Source: Capilliphycus salinus (GTDB taxonomy: Bacteria > Cyanobacteriota > Cyanobacteriia > Cyanobacteriales > Microcoleaceae). Taken from it: DNA of 64,000 nt. The notes under the pieces were generated by a model. It was not told the origin of the DNA. It worked only from the letters and a program-made list of their open reading frames with translations, and searched no databases. Positions within the stretch are counted from its first letter, which is position 1. The number at the start of each line of letters is the position of its first letter. Made by a program: the position numbers and the translations under genes. The stretch lies in NCBI RefSeq assembly GCF_047276495.1, contig NZ_CP178543.1, positions 5,084,001 through 5,148,000 on the forward strand, written 5' to 3'. This document shows positions 18,381 through 27,434 of the stretch, piece by piece.

Positions 18381-19268
18381 CTAGGTATACAGTTTACAAG
18401 AGCTTTGAGAATTGGCTTTCTGTTGGTTTCTCCAAATTTGCGGGGCGACTCCGTGATATTTACGAAACTGTCGGGAAAAATGACAAGAACTTTGGTAGCC
18501 GATTCGACCAGCTATCTGTTCTATGGTATAGTTGGTTTCTCTCAACAGCGATCGCGCGGCTTTCATCCGTCTTTCAATAATCCAGCGATTCACGGTTTTT
18601 CCCGTTAAAGATCCCACCTGGCTGGTTAAATAAGCAGGTGAATAGCCGGCATCTTCGGCAACCTCAGCCAGGGTAATTGATCGCCAATAGTTGGCTTCAA
18701 TAAAATTGAAAACTTTTTTGAGGGATTCTTCAAATGGAAAAGTAGAATCGGCTTCTTCGGGCGCCGCATTCTCCCCAGTTTCTATCTCCTCTCCGACGCT
18801 TTCACCGGAGGTTTGACCAAATTTCATGGCGTATCCTTGGTGTAAGATAGAGCGCTTTTTGATCTGGGAAAGCACCGCTTCGGTTAAATCTTGCAAACGA
18901 CAAGGCTTTGTTAAATAGTCGTCCGCCCCCAGTTCCATCGCGTGCCGAAAATCGACTTTCTCCCATTTCGCCGTCAGAAAAATAAACGGGATGATCGCCG
19001 TTTCTGGAGTTTGTCGCAAAGCATCTAAAACCTCATAGCCATCTAACTCTGGCATGATAATATCGCAGATAATCACCTGCGGCAGATGCTTGCGGGCAAG
19101 TTCGACTCCCATCGCGCCATTTTCTGCTGCTATGGGATGAAATCCTTCGGCTTCCAAAGACTCGGAAAATAACTGTCGGGTATGATGTTCATCTTCGACA
19201 ATTAAAACCTTTGCAGAAGATGCACTTTCATTAGAGGATGCACTCATCATTGGTGTGCTTGCTGTCAT
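18381..19268 (-). CDS. Receiver-AraC response regulator, probable scytonemin regulator
   Basis: The 295-residue product has an N-terminal receiver domain (VLIVEDE at 21-27, phospho-acceptor Asp in VIICDIIMPELDG at D69, TKPC Lys) and a C-terminal AraC/XylS helix-turn-helix pair (about 190-285: LAEVAEDAGYSPAYLTSQV and IAGRIGYQSSCHFSRQFRKY). In Nostoc punctiforme a response regulator next to the scytonemin cluster is required for its induction; this gene has the matching position upstream of scyA. No histidine kinase lies in the window. It may bind the CATCTATCTAAAG sites, which is inference. Start could also be Met7 or Met8. Confidence 0.9.
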   Translation of the reverse strand: MTASTPMMSASSNESASSAKVLIVEDEHHTRQLFSESLEAEGFHPIAAENGAMGVELARKHLPQVIICDIIMPELDGYEVLDALRQTPETAIIPFIFLTAKWEKVDFRHAMELGADDYLTKPCRLQDLTEAVLSQIKKRSILHQGYAMKFGQTSGESVGEEIETGENAAPEEADSTFPFEESLKKVFNFIEANYWRSITLAEVAEDAGYSPAYLTSQVGSLTGKTVNRWIIERRMKAARSLLRETNYTIEQIAGRIGYQSSCHFSRQFRKYHGVAPQIWRNQQKANSQSSCKLYT

Positions 19269-20023
19269 GGTTTCAGGTAGATTACTCGATTACAGGACTA
19301 GATCAGGCTTGCTTAAATTAATAAGAAGGGGCAATAAGTTGGCAAAACTAATGTTTACTGTGTTTTCAAAGCACAGCTATTCTTGATATAGGTAGGTACA
19401 ATTTCGGGAACTCAATCCCCCCATTTTGAAGGTTTATGATTGATAATACCATTCAACTGTTGGGCTTGAGCTACTGATTAAAGCCAATAATTCAATGATT
19501 CTAAGACTTATGTTACACCCCCTGATGAAATTTATCAAAAAATTTAATAAAAAATTGAGAAGTTTTTATAGCACAATTAAAAAAGATATAGAATCCCTGC
19601 TTAATTCGTCAATGGCAAATTAGAATTAAGCGTTATTGAGTCAAGCTCTAAAATTTATTTAAACGGATAAGATCGTGAATTTTAAAGCGAATACTTTAAA
19701 AACAATCTTCAACCAGGATAACGTTTTCTAGGGGATAAAGTCAACCCCAGATTTTTTGTTCAAGCTCGTGTAAAATTGTTGAGATCGCCAACTTGAGAAC
19801 TGCTCTGGATTGGAATAGTGAGAAATACACAGCAATCGAGAAGCGATCAAGAGTTCACAGAATTGATTCATGAGAACATCAGATCTAGAGTTGGTTATTA
19901 GTTTAAACCGAAACAGCAGTGATGAAAATTTATCCGAGGATAGAGAACAGATTAAATTCAATTAATCCCCGCATTTCCAGCGATGTAGGTGTCAAGAATT
20001 CAGCCAAGGATTCTATCGAATTA
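19269..20023. other. Gap between response regulator and tyrA
   Basis: A 755-base AT-rich gap with only short chance frames. No sensor kinase fragment, repeat or clear promoter was found. It must contain the response regulator promoter. Confidence 0.5.
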
Positions 20024-21169
20024 TCAAGACCCTTGTAAAGACTCCTGTTGACAACCAAGCGATCGCGGTTCAACTCTTGAAGCCGCCAAAAATATACTCA
20101 AGCTTTCGATAACATGATCGGTTTGAGGTAAAGCATCAGGCACCACCGTTTGAAAAGCTTGATGAGCCGTTTCAAAAGCAGTTTGAAGCCGCTCAACATC
20201 ACCACAACTGGCAGCAGAAGCAAGTTGAGCGATGGTTTGAGATAATCGCTGTAACAAATACCGACTTTCAGGAGAACCGATCATAATCTCCAAAGAAAGA
20301 GAACCACTTTGAGCAAAAAGACGACTAGCAGTCGCGATCGCCAAGCGATACAGCGGACTAGACAACTCCAAACTCCGAGCCACATCAACCCCCTCAGTTG
20401 CCAAAAACACCCCCAAACCAAAGGTCATAAAATGACGAATCCCCTGAACCGTCGCCATCATCCGATCGTGTTCCGAAGCCTCACTGGTTCTCAACAAGCC
20501 GCCATTACGCTCAATCAGCTTCAACAGCCAATCAAAAGCCTGATCGCTACGCCCCGGACAAACCACAACATTCTGAGATAAAAAAGAACGAGTTCCCGGT
20601 CCAAACATGGGATGCAAGCCCATCACCGGCCCCGAATGATGAGTTAACATCGCCTCCAAAATCGGTGCTTTAATGCTAATAATGTCCGTCAAAGCTGTCG
20701 TCTGTCTTAAGTAAGGCGCCGCCTTTTCAATCACACTCACCGCCTGTTGAGTCGGCACACAAACCATCACCAGATCGGCATTACCCAACAGCACCTCCGC
20801 ATCTTGCCAATCGTGGCGACCCATCAACTCTACCTGATGTCCGGCACCAATTAGCTGTTCGGCAAAAAACAGACCCATCTTACCCGTACCGCCAATCAGC
20901 GTCACCCGCTTCGGCGAATCGGTTTTGGAAAAATCCGTTGAAGACCTAGAATCATCAGTTGGAGTAATTTTCGCCGCCGCCTTAGCACTGGTCAACAGAC
21001 GCCGCCAGACAAACTCAGGAACACCCGAAGCGTCCAACTCGGTTTTGAGAGCGGTTGAATTAATCTCATCGGGAGAATCAGCCATCGCCGCGATCCGTTC
21101 TCCGAGCAACTTGACAAGCTGACGGTCAATTTCTTCTAACTTTGACGTAGATTTTGAACAAAGTACCAT
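20024..21169 (-). CDS. tyrA: TyrA, prephenate dehydrogenase (T-protein type)
   Basis: The 381-residue product has an N-terminal chorismate mutase-like helix (LEEIDRQLVKLLGERIAAM, about 11-29), a Rossmann motif (VTLIGGTGKMG, about 89-99) and the prephenate dehydrogenase core with GLHPMFGPGTRS and a catalytic His region. The first 85 residues are short for a working AroQ mutase, so the mutase part may be reduced. It makes p-hydroxyphenylpyruvate (via prephenate), the second substrate of ScyA, which explains its place here. It is last in the minus-strand aromatic block, with AGAGGT before the ATG. Confidence 0.92.
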   Translation of the reverse strand: MVLCSKSTSKLEEIDRQLVKLLGERIAAMADSPDEINSTALKTELDASGVPEFVWRRLLTSAKAAAKITPTDDSRSSTDFSKTDSPKRVTLIGGTGKMGLFFAEQLIGAGHQVELMGRHDWQDAEVLLGNADLVMVCVPTQQAVSVIEKAAPYLRQTTALTDIISIKAPILEAMLTHHSGPVMGLHPMFGPGTRSFLSQNVVVCPGRSDQAFDWLLKLIERNGGLLRTSEASEHDRMMATVQGIRHFMTFGLGVFLATEGVDVARSLELSSPLYRLAIATASRLFAQSGSLSLEIMIGSPESRYLLQRLSQTIAQLASAASCGDVERLQTAFETAHQAFQTVVPDALPQTDHVIESLSIFLAASRVEPRSLGCQQESLQGS

Positions 21170-21190
21170 TAAATTACCTCTTTTTTAGGG

Positions 21191-21240
21191 AACAGGGAAT
21201 AGGGGGAAGGGGAAAGGGGAAAGGGGAAAGGGGCAAGAGT
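21191..21240. repeat. GGGGAAA simple repeat
   Basis: Four to five GGGGAAA-type units in the tyrA-aroF spacer; the same unit recurs at 30250-30305. Confidence 0.7.
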
Positions 21241-21344
21241 TTTTTCGATGGCTTTTTTACTCCTTTCCTCCTGAACTCCTTTCCTCCTGTACGCGCGCGC
21301 GAGCGCGAACGCGCTTACTCCTTTCCTCCTGAACTTCTCAGAGC

Positions 21345-21401
21345 GGGGCGGGTTTAAATGGGTTGTTGCTGAGAATCGTAGATTTTCGCAGAACCCGCCC
21401 C
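21345..21401. repeat. 57-bp palindromic dispersed repeat
   Basis: Arms GGGGCGGGTT (21345-21354) and AACCCGCCCC (21392-21401), followed by TAC. Same family as 4387, 23686, 25333 and 60876. Confidence 0.85.
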
Positions 21402-21427
21402 TACATCACTGGTCAGGTGTTCACTGT

Positions 21428-22462
21428 TTAAACGAGGGCGGGAACCCGTTGGGGAAGGAGTTCGGCTGCCAACGCATCAAACTGATTCGGGGTCAAAGAT
21501 TGCGGCCCATCAGAAAGCGCCTTAGCGGGATTGGGGTGAACCTCAATCATCAAGGAATCGGTACCGGCAGCAACCGCAGCTTTCGCCATCGGGGGAACAA
21601 ACTCAGACTTACCGGTGCCGTGACTGGGGTCGATCATGATCGGCAAATGAGTCAGGGTTCGCAGTACCGGAATAACCGATAAATCAAGAGTATTGCGGGT
21701 ATATTGGCGATCGAAGGTGCGAATTCCCCGCTCGCATAAAATCACGTTCGGGTTGCCCTCAGACAACACATATTCAGCCGCCATCAGCCAATCTTTCACC
21801 GTCGCCGCAATACCACGCTTCAGCAACACAGGCTTATCTTGAGCGCCAACTTTTTTGAGTAAAGCGAAGTTTTGCATATTGCGGGCGCCCACTTGCAGCA
21901 CATCCGCAACCTCGGCAACCGCTTCTAAATCTGCGGTGTCCATCACTTCGGTAATAATGCCCAAACCGGTGGCGGAACGGGCCGCATCTAACATTCCCAA
22001 AGCACTCTCACCGTGACCTTGGAAAGAATAGGGAGAAGTTCTCGGCTTGTAAGCGCCTCCCCGCAGAAACTTAGCGCCTGCGGCTTTCACCCGTTTGGCG
22101 GTTTCCACAATCATTTCTTCGTTTTCAACCGAGCAAGGCCCCGCGACAATTACCAACGGATGTTCTTCACCGAAATAAACATCACCATTGGGCGTGGGAA
22201 CTTTTATCGAACTGGGTTCACCATGACGAAACCCCCGGCTTGCCCGTTTAAAAGGTTCTTCAATGCGTAGAACTTGCTCGATCCAGGGATTCATCTTTTG
22301 AATCTGGTCTTTGTGAAGTAAAGCCGTTTCGCCGATCAAACCTAAAACGGTTTTATGCTCACCAACACTTTTTTCTACTTTGACATTCCACTGTTCGGCG
22401 AGGGCTTCGCTGATGATTTCAACTTCAGAACTGGGAACACCGGGTTTGAGAATAACGATCAT
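21428..22462 (-). CDS. aroF: 3-deoxy-7-phosphoheptulonate (DAHP) synthase
   Basis: The 344-residue product is the type I-beta DAHP synthase layout: an N-terminal ferredoxin-like regulatory part (residues 1-70) and a catalytic barrel with VAGPCSVENEE, KFLRGGAYKPRTSPY, ILCERGIRTF and DPSHGTGK. It condenses PEP and erythrose 4-phosphate to start the shikimate pathway. A dedicated copy inside scytonemin clusters is established for other cyanobacteria and probably lifts flux to tryptophan and hydroxyphenylpyruvate. A clear AGGAG site precedes the ATG, and it follows trpD by 65 bases. It may be named aroG in related clusters. Confidence 0.93.
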   Translation of the reverse strand: MIVILKPGVPSSEVEIISEALAEQWNVKVEKSVGEHKTVLGLIGETALLHKDQIQKMNPWIEQVLRIEEPFKRASRGFRHGEPSSIKVPTPNGDVYFGEEHPLVIVAGPCSVENEEMIVETAKRVKAAGAKFLRGGAYKPRTSPYSFQGHGESALGMLDAARSATGLGIITEVMDTADLEAVAEVADVLQVGARNMQNFALLKKVGAQDKPVLLKRGIAATVKDWLMAAEYVLSEGNPNVILCERGIRTFDRQYTRNTLDLSVIPVLRTLTHLPIMIDPSHGTGKSEFVPPMAKAAVAAGTDSLMIEVHPNPAKALSDGPQSLTPNQFDALAAELLPQRVPALV

Positions 22463-22527
22463 AATTTACTCCTGTTTTGTGATTTGTAGCTGTTTGCTAG
22501 TTGTTTTTGTGTCAATTGAGAGATGAG

Positions 22528-23652
22528 TTAGTCACGTAAAAAATGACTAAGTTCTTCTAATTTTTTCCAAGCTTCTCCGCTGGCTAAAACCTCTTTGGCG
22601 ATCGCAACGCCTTTGGTGATACTGTCAGCATAGGAAACCGATTCACCCACGTAGAGCGCCATCGCCGCATTGAGAGCAACCACATCCTGTTGGGCTTGGG
22701 TTCCTTTGCCTTGCAACACCGCTTTGAGAATTTCAGCGTTATCATTGACATCGCCGCCCTTGAGGGCTGCTGTCGGGGCGATCGCCAGACCACAATCAGT
22801 GGGGGAAATTACGGTAAGATTAACCGTGTGTTCGCCGATCGCGCCGTTTGGGGTTTCGCTGACAAAAGCGGCGTCGGTGAGATCGGCTAAACCCACTTCG
22901 TCGAGTCCTTCTCGTCCGTGAACCACAACCGCCCGACGGATGTTAAGCTGAGTCAAAGCCAGGGCAACGGTTTCGACTAACGACGAGTCATAAACCCCGA
23001 TCACCTGTCCGGTCGGTTGCATCGGGTTCAAGAGCGGGCCGAGTAAGTTAAAAACCGTGCGAATTTTTAAGGTTTTACGCAGGGGCATAATAGCTTTAAA
23101 AGCCGGATGCCAACCGGGGGCGTATAAAAAGGTAATTCCCACCTCGGAGGCTGCCGCTTCTACCCGTTCGGGACTGGCTGATAGGTTTAAGCCTAATGCT
23201 TCTAAAACATCGGCAGACCCGGCTTTGCTAGAACTAGACCGATTTCCATGTTTGGCGACTTTTACCCCTGCTGCTGCGGCAACAAAAGCCACTGCTGTGG
23301 AAATATTGAACGTAGATGCACCATCGCCGCCCGTGCCGCAAGTATCGATCATCGGGACGGTACTGGTAGAGGAATTTGACTTCAGCGCCTGTTCGCGCAG
23401 AACTTGGACCATACCGACTAACTCGCTGGCCGAAACCCCTTTTGACTGAATGGCGGCTAATATGGCGCCAGAGATCACGGGGGGAATTTCCTCAGTTAGC
23501 CAGCCCCGCATGAGAACAGATGCCTGTTCAACGGAGAGGGAGTGGCGATCTAATAGCTGAGTCAATAATTCGGGCCAGTTTTGTTGTTTAGCCGCTTCCG
23601 GGGCGCTCTGTCGTTTGACAAGATTGGTGTTGGGAGAGATTAATGTTGTCAT
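22528..23652 (-). CDS. trpD: Anthranilate phosphoribosyltransferase TrpD
   Basis: The 374-residue product shows the TrpD signatures DTCGTGGDGASTFNIS (PRPP/Mg site), KHGNRSSSSKAGSADVLEALG and NLLGPLLNP. It adds phosphoribose to anthranilate, the second step of tryptophan synthesis. It is a member of the scytonemin-linked trp set, between trpB (385 bases of repeats away) and aroF (65 bases). The first 25 residues are a variable extension. Confidence 0.95.
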   Translation of the reverse strand: MTTLISPNTNLVKRQSAPEAAKQQNWPELLTQLLDRHSLSVEQASVLMRGWLTEEIPPVISGAILAAIQSKGVSASELVGMVQVLREQALKSNSSTSTVPMIDTCGTGGDGASTFNISTAVAFVAAAAGVKVAKHGNRSSSSKAGSADVLEALGLNLSASPERVEAAASEVGITFLYAPGWHPAFKAIMPLRKTLKIRTVFNLLGPLLNPMQPTGQVIGVYDSSLVETVALALTQLNIRRAVVVHGREGLDEVGLADLTDAAFVSETPNGAIGEHTVNLTVISPTDCGLAIAPTAALKGGDVNDNAEILKAVLQGKGTQAQQDVVALNAAMALYVGESVSYADSITKGVAIAKEVLASGEAWKKLEELSHFLRD

Positions 23653-24037
23653 GGGATTTTACAGTGAACAGTTATCGGTAATGTAGGGGCGGGTTCCGTA
23701 CAGATTTCTGTTGATCAGCAGTAAGCTAGATAAACCCGCCCCGAGCGTCACAGAAATCATTGAGTTGTTAGAGGAATGCTAGTAGGGGCGGTCGCAACAT
23801 TTCATCAGTTAGTTGTTGTGCTTTTAGCACTTTTAACTTGGGGCGGTCGCCCGACAACTTTTGCAAATTTCATCGGTTGGTTGTTGTGCTTTTAGCACTT
23901 TTAACTTGGGGCGGTCGCCCGACAACTTTTGCAAATTTCATCGGTTGGTTGTTGCGCCTTTAGCGCCTCAATACAGATTTCTGTTGATGAACTGTAAGCT
24001 AGATAAACCCGCCCCGAGCGTCACAGAAATCAAGTGT
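23653..24037. repeat. Nested repeats between trpB and trpD
   Basis: Holds a 57-bp palindromic element (23686-23742) and a tandem 68-bp unit with starts at 23812, 23880 and a partial third at 23948 (GTTGTTGTGCTTTTAGCAC start). A duplicated stretch of about 59 bp (ACAGATTTCTGTTGAT to CACAGAAATCA) ends both near 23760 and near 24032. No coding potential was seen. Confidence 0.85.
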
Positions 24038-25288
24038 TTACTGTTGACGATCTTCGAGCGCTTTGATGACGGTTTGCACATCTTTATCACCCCGTCCAGA
24101 ACAGTTCAGAACAATGCGAGGACTGCCTGTTAAACTCGGACAAAGGATGTCAAGATAGGCGATCGCGTGAGCCGTTTCTAAGGCCGGAATAATGCCTTCT
24201 AGAGAAGACAACATTTGAAAACCTTCCAACGCCTGCTCGTCGGTAACGTTATAATATTCGGCGCGACCGAGATCTTTGAGGTAGCTGTGTTCGGGACCAA
24301 CGCCAGGATAATCAAGTCCGGCGCTGATCGAATGAGCCTCAACAATTTGACCTTCGGTATCTTGCAAAAGATAACTCATCGCCCCGTGCAGAACCCCAAT
24401 TTTTCCTTTAGTTAAGGTGGCGGCGTGTTTATCAGTTTCGACGCCAACACCTGCGGCTTCAACGCCGATCATCCGAACGCTAGTATCGTCAACAAATTCG
24501 TTAAATAAACCGATCGCGTTCGATCCGCCACCGACGCAAGCGATTAAAATATCGGGTAAACCGCCCCATTTTTCCTGGCACTGGGCGCGAGTTTCTTTAC
24601 CAATAACTGCATGAAAATCTCGGACAATCATCGGATAAGGGTGAGGACCTGCCGCCGAACCGAGAATATAATGGGTGGTTTCTACGTTTGTTACCCAGTC
24701 GCGAATTGCTTCTGATGTCGCATCTTTGAGAGTACCGGTTCCCGCTTCTACCGGACGAACTTCCGCACCCAACAGCCGCATCCGAAACACGTTCAAAGAT
24801 TGCCGTTCAATATCGTGTACGCCCATATAAATGACGCACTCCAAACCAAACCGGGCGCAAACTGTTGCGGTAGCGACACCGTGTTGACCCGCACCCGTTT
24901 CGGCAATAATGCGCTGTTTGCCCATACATTTGGCAAGCAACACTTGACCGAGAGCATTATTAATTTTGTGGGCGCCGGTGTGGTTGAGGTCTTCTCTCTT
25001 CAGATAGATTTGCGGCCCGCTACCGTCAGCTTTGGCATAACGTTCGGAGAGGCGTTCGGCAAAATAGAGCGGACTGGGACGACCCACGTAGTCTTTCAGC
25101 AAACCGTCTAATTCTCGGTTAAAATCCGGGTCATCAATATAGCGATGAAACTCTGTTTCTAACTCGGCTAAAGCCGGCATCAACGTTTCGGGGACATATT
25201 TACCCCCAAACTGGCCGAACCGTCCGAGTGCGTCGGGTCGTTGATTTTTGCTGTTAGAAACTGTTGGACGTTCATTCAAACTAACCAT
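24038..25288 (-). CDS. trpB: Tryptophan synthase beta subunit TrpB
   Basis: The 416-residue TrpB has GRPSPLYFAERLS, the PLP Lys in LNHTGAHKINNALGQ (about 98-112), AETGAGQHGVATA and the phosphate-binding CVGGGSNAIG. It forms tryptophan from indole and serine. It is one of the dedicated trp genes of the cluster, separated from trpA and trpD by repeat-filled gaps of 361 and 385 bases, so it may not be strictly co-transcribed with both. All catalytic motifs are intact. Confidence 0.96.
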   Translation of the reverse strand: MVSLNERPTVSNSKNQRPDALGRFGQFGGKYVPETLMPALAELETEFHRYIDDPDFNRELDGLLKDYVGRPSPLYFAERLSERYAKADGSGPQIYLKREDLNHTGAHKINNALGQVLLAKCMGKQRIIAETGAGQHGVATATVCARFGLECVIYMGVHDIERQSLNVFRMRLLGAEVRPVEAGTGTLKDATSEAIRDWVTNVETTHYILGSAAGPHPYPMIVRDFHAVIGKETRAQCQEKWGGLPDILIACVGGGSNAIGLFNEFVDDTSVRMIGVEAAGVGVETDKHAATLTKGKIGVLHGAMSYLLQDTEGQIVEAHSISAGLDYPGVGPEHSYLKDLGRAEYYNVTDEQALEGFQMLSSLEGIIPALETAHAIAYLDILCPSLTGSPRIVLNCSGRGDKDVQTVIKALEDRQQ

Positions 25289-25332
25289 ATGTCAAAAAAT
25301 CCTTTTTTTAGGTGTTAGGTTTGAGGTTTGTA

Positions 25333-25390
25333 GGGGCGGGTTCTGCCTAAATTGATCATTTCCCACTGTCAACTGATATAAACCCGCCCC
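25333..25390. repeat. 58-bp palindromic dispersed repeat
   Basis: Arms GGGGCGGGTT (25333-25342) and AACCCGCCCC (25381-25390), preceded by GTA. It lies in the trpA-trpB gap. Confidence 0.85.
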
Positions 25391-25470
25391 GGAGTCGGGA
25401 GATAGAACTGATAACTGACAACTGAAAGAAACTGATAACTGAAAACTGTTCTGACTGGTGACAGGATCAA

Positions 25471-25654
25471 GGCGGGTTTATGTAACCTATTTGCTCGGAA
25501 ACAGACATTTTTGTAGAACCCTTGATGGGGAGGGCGGGTTTATGTAACCTATTTGCTCGGAAACAGACATTTTTGTAGAACCCTTGATGGGGAGGGCGGG
25601 TTTATGTAACTTATTTGCTCGGAAACAGACATTTTTGTAGAACCCGCCCCTACG
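25471..25654. repeat. Three 62-bp tandem repeats ending over the trpA stop codon
   Basis: GGCGGGTTTATGTAAC begins at 25471, 25533 and 25595, a strict 62-bp period with nearly identical units. The last unit ends AACCCGCCCCTACGCG and so includes the trpA stop codon (25650-25652). With only three long units and no spacer-repeat alternation it is not a CRISPR array. Confidence 0.92.
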
Positions 25655-26456
25655 CGATCGCTGTTTTGAGATCACGTGCTAACTGTTCGATGTCTTTGAG
25701 TCCTTGTTCGGGTGAATTTTCAGCCAAACGCCGGACGAAAGCACTACCGACGATAACCGCATCTGCTCCCCACTGGGCAATTTGTTGGGCTTGTTTCGGT
25801 TCGGAAATGCCAAAACCAACGCCAATAGGTTTATCTGTACTATTTTTCAGGTCGCCAATTAACGTTTCAACCCGCGACTGAACCTGCGATCGCATTCCCG
25901 TTACACCAGTCACGCTCACCAGATAAATGAACCCCTGCGACTTCTCGGCGATCGCCTGTATGCGCTCTGAGCGGCTTGTTGGCGCCACCAAAAGAATGAT
26001 TTCAATCCCCACCTCAGCAGCAATATCCAAGAGGGTTTGAGCTTCTTCTAGGGGCAAATCAGGAACAACCAGCCCTTTAACTCCCGCATCGGCAAACCGA
26101 GTTAAAACCGCACGAATACCGCGATAAAGGATGGGATTGTAATAAGAAAATAAAATCAACGGGGCTTTCAGAGTCGGAACAACAGAAGTAACCAACTCTA
26201 ACACTTGGTCAAACGTTACCCCTTTGGCTAAAGCGCGTGTTGCTGCGGCTTGAATGACCGGACCATCGGCTAACGGATCGGAATAGGGAATTCCCAACTC
26301 AATCAAGTCGGCGCCGCTGCGGTCGAGAATTTGTAAGGCTTTTGCCGTAGTTTCCAGGTCGGGGTCGCCTGCGGTAATAAACGGAATTAAAGCACATTCG
26401 CCACGCTTTTTTAACGTTTGGAAACATTCTGAGATTGTTTGAGTCTTCGTTTTCAT
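25650..26456 (-). CDS. trpA: Tryptophan synthase alpha subunit TrpA
   Basis: The 268-residue TrpA has FITAGDPDLETT, the catalytic Glu in DLIELGIPYSDPLADGPVIQ and the Asp loop GVKGLVVPDLPLEEA, plus GFGISEPKQA near the end. It releases indole from indole-3-glycerol phosphate for TrpB. The start overlaps the trpC stop by four bases (ATGA), showing coupling. Its stop codon falls within a dispersed tandem repeat, so the last residues may have been shaped by repeat insertion. Confidence 0.96.
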   Translation of the reverse strand: MKTKTQTISECFQTLKKRGECALIPFITAGDPDLETTAKALQILDRSGADLIELGIPYSDPLADGPVIQAAATRALAKGVTFDQVLELVTSVVPTLKAPLILFSYYNPILYRGIRAVLTRFADAGVKGLVVPDLPLEEAQTLLDIAAEVGIEIILLVAPTSRSERIQAIAEKSQGFIYLVSVTGVTGMRSQVQSRVETLIGDLKNSTDKPIGVGFGISEPKQAQQIAQWGADAVIVGSAFVRRLAENSPEQGLKDIEQLARDLKTAIA

Positions 26457-27367
26457 CTTTGTAGTTCTAATTGTTTAGGAATAATCGCTCGCACGGCTTC
26501 AGTAATATCGGTTTGTTGAACCAAAGATTCGCCCACCAGCACCGCATTTGCACCGGCTCGATTTACCCGAATCAGATCGTCGGATGTCTTCAAACCGGAC
26601 TCGCTGACGACCACAATATTTTTCGCGGTTAGTTCTTGACTTCGCGCTTTTAATAACTGTTCGGTGGTCGCCAAATCGACAGTAAAATTTTCTAAATTGC
26701 GGTTGTTAATGCCAACCAAACGAATAGTTTTACCCGTTTCCGGCAATGCTAACACCCGATCTAACTCGGCTAAAGTATGAACTTCGACCAGAGAATCCAT
26801 TCCCAAGCGATCGGCTAAAATAGATAATGCACTCAAGTCAGCATCATTCAACACCGCAGCAATTAACAGCACCGCATCGGCACCGGCCGATCGCGCCATC
26901 AACACTTGGCAGGGGTCGATGATAAACTCTTTGCAAAGCAGGGGAAGCGATACGCTATCTCTGACCCGTTGTAAGTTCTCAAAACTGCCTTGAAAAAAGG
27001 TTTCATCCGTGAGAACCGACAAACAAGCGGCGCCGCCCCGTTCGTAAGCTTGGGCAATTTTCACCGGGTCAAATTCCGGGCAAATAATACCTTTACTCGG
27101 GCTAGCTTTTTTCACTTCAGCAATTAGCGCCGGAGATCCTTGTTTTAAAGCTTTGGCAAAGTCTCTCCCTTTGCTAAAAGCAGAAGAAGGCTTTAACAAG
27201 GTTTCATAATCAGAACCCGATTCTAAAGATGACATCGCCTGCTTCATTTGCAAGACTTCATCTTCTTTTTGCCAAATAATCTTTTCGAGAATGTTCTCCT
27301 CAGTTGCATTTGGCGGTGCAATTTCATAACCAATATTCGGTTTTGCTAAACGACGACGAATTTTCAT
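26453..27367 (-). CDS. trpC: Indole-3-glycerol phosphate synthase TrpC
   Basis: The product is 304 residues from the ATG at 27367, chosen because AGAGGA lies about nine bases upstream; an in-frame ATG 36 bases earlier has no such site. Motifs are LIAEVKKASPSKG, KEFIIDPCQV, AVLLIAAVL, GINNRNLENFTVD and VVSESGL, all expected for the TrpC barrel. It closes carboxyphenylaminodeoxyribulose phosphate to indoleglycerol phosphate. It overlaps trpA by four bases and follows trpEG by about 70 bases. Confidence 0.95.
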   Translation of the reverse strand: MKIRRRLAKPNIGYEIAPPNATEENILEKIIWQKEDEVLQMKQAMSSLESGSDYETLLKPSSAFSKGRDFAKALKQGSPALIAEVKKASPSKGIICPEFDPVKIAQAYERGGAACLSVLTDETFFQGSFENLQRVRDSVSLPLLCKEFIIDPCQVLMARSAGADAVLLIAAVLNDADLSALSILADRLGMDSLVEVHTLAELDRVLALPETGKTIRLVGINNRNLENFTVDLATTEQLLKARSQELTAKNIVVVSESGLKTSDDLIRVNRAGANAVLVGESLVQQTDITEAVRAIIPKQLELQR

Positions 27368-27434
27368 CTGTACTGATCCTCTGTGACCCAATCTCAATCT
27401 CAAGCTTTGCTATTGTTAGTCTTTAGCCAAACAT

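Noticed and set aside
19728..19961. 77-codon minus-strand frame as a kinase remnant
   Set aside because: No histidine kinase motif (H-box, N, G boxes) and no coding character.
25471..25654. Possible short CRISPR array
   Set aside because: Units are contiguous 62-bp near-identical copies without unique spacers, and no cas genes are near.
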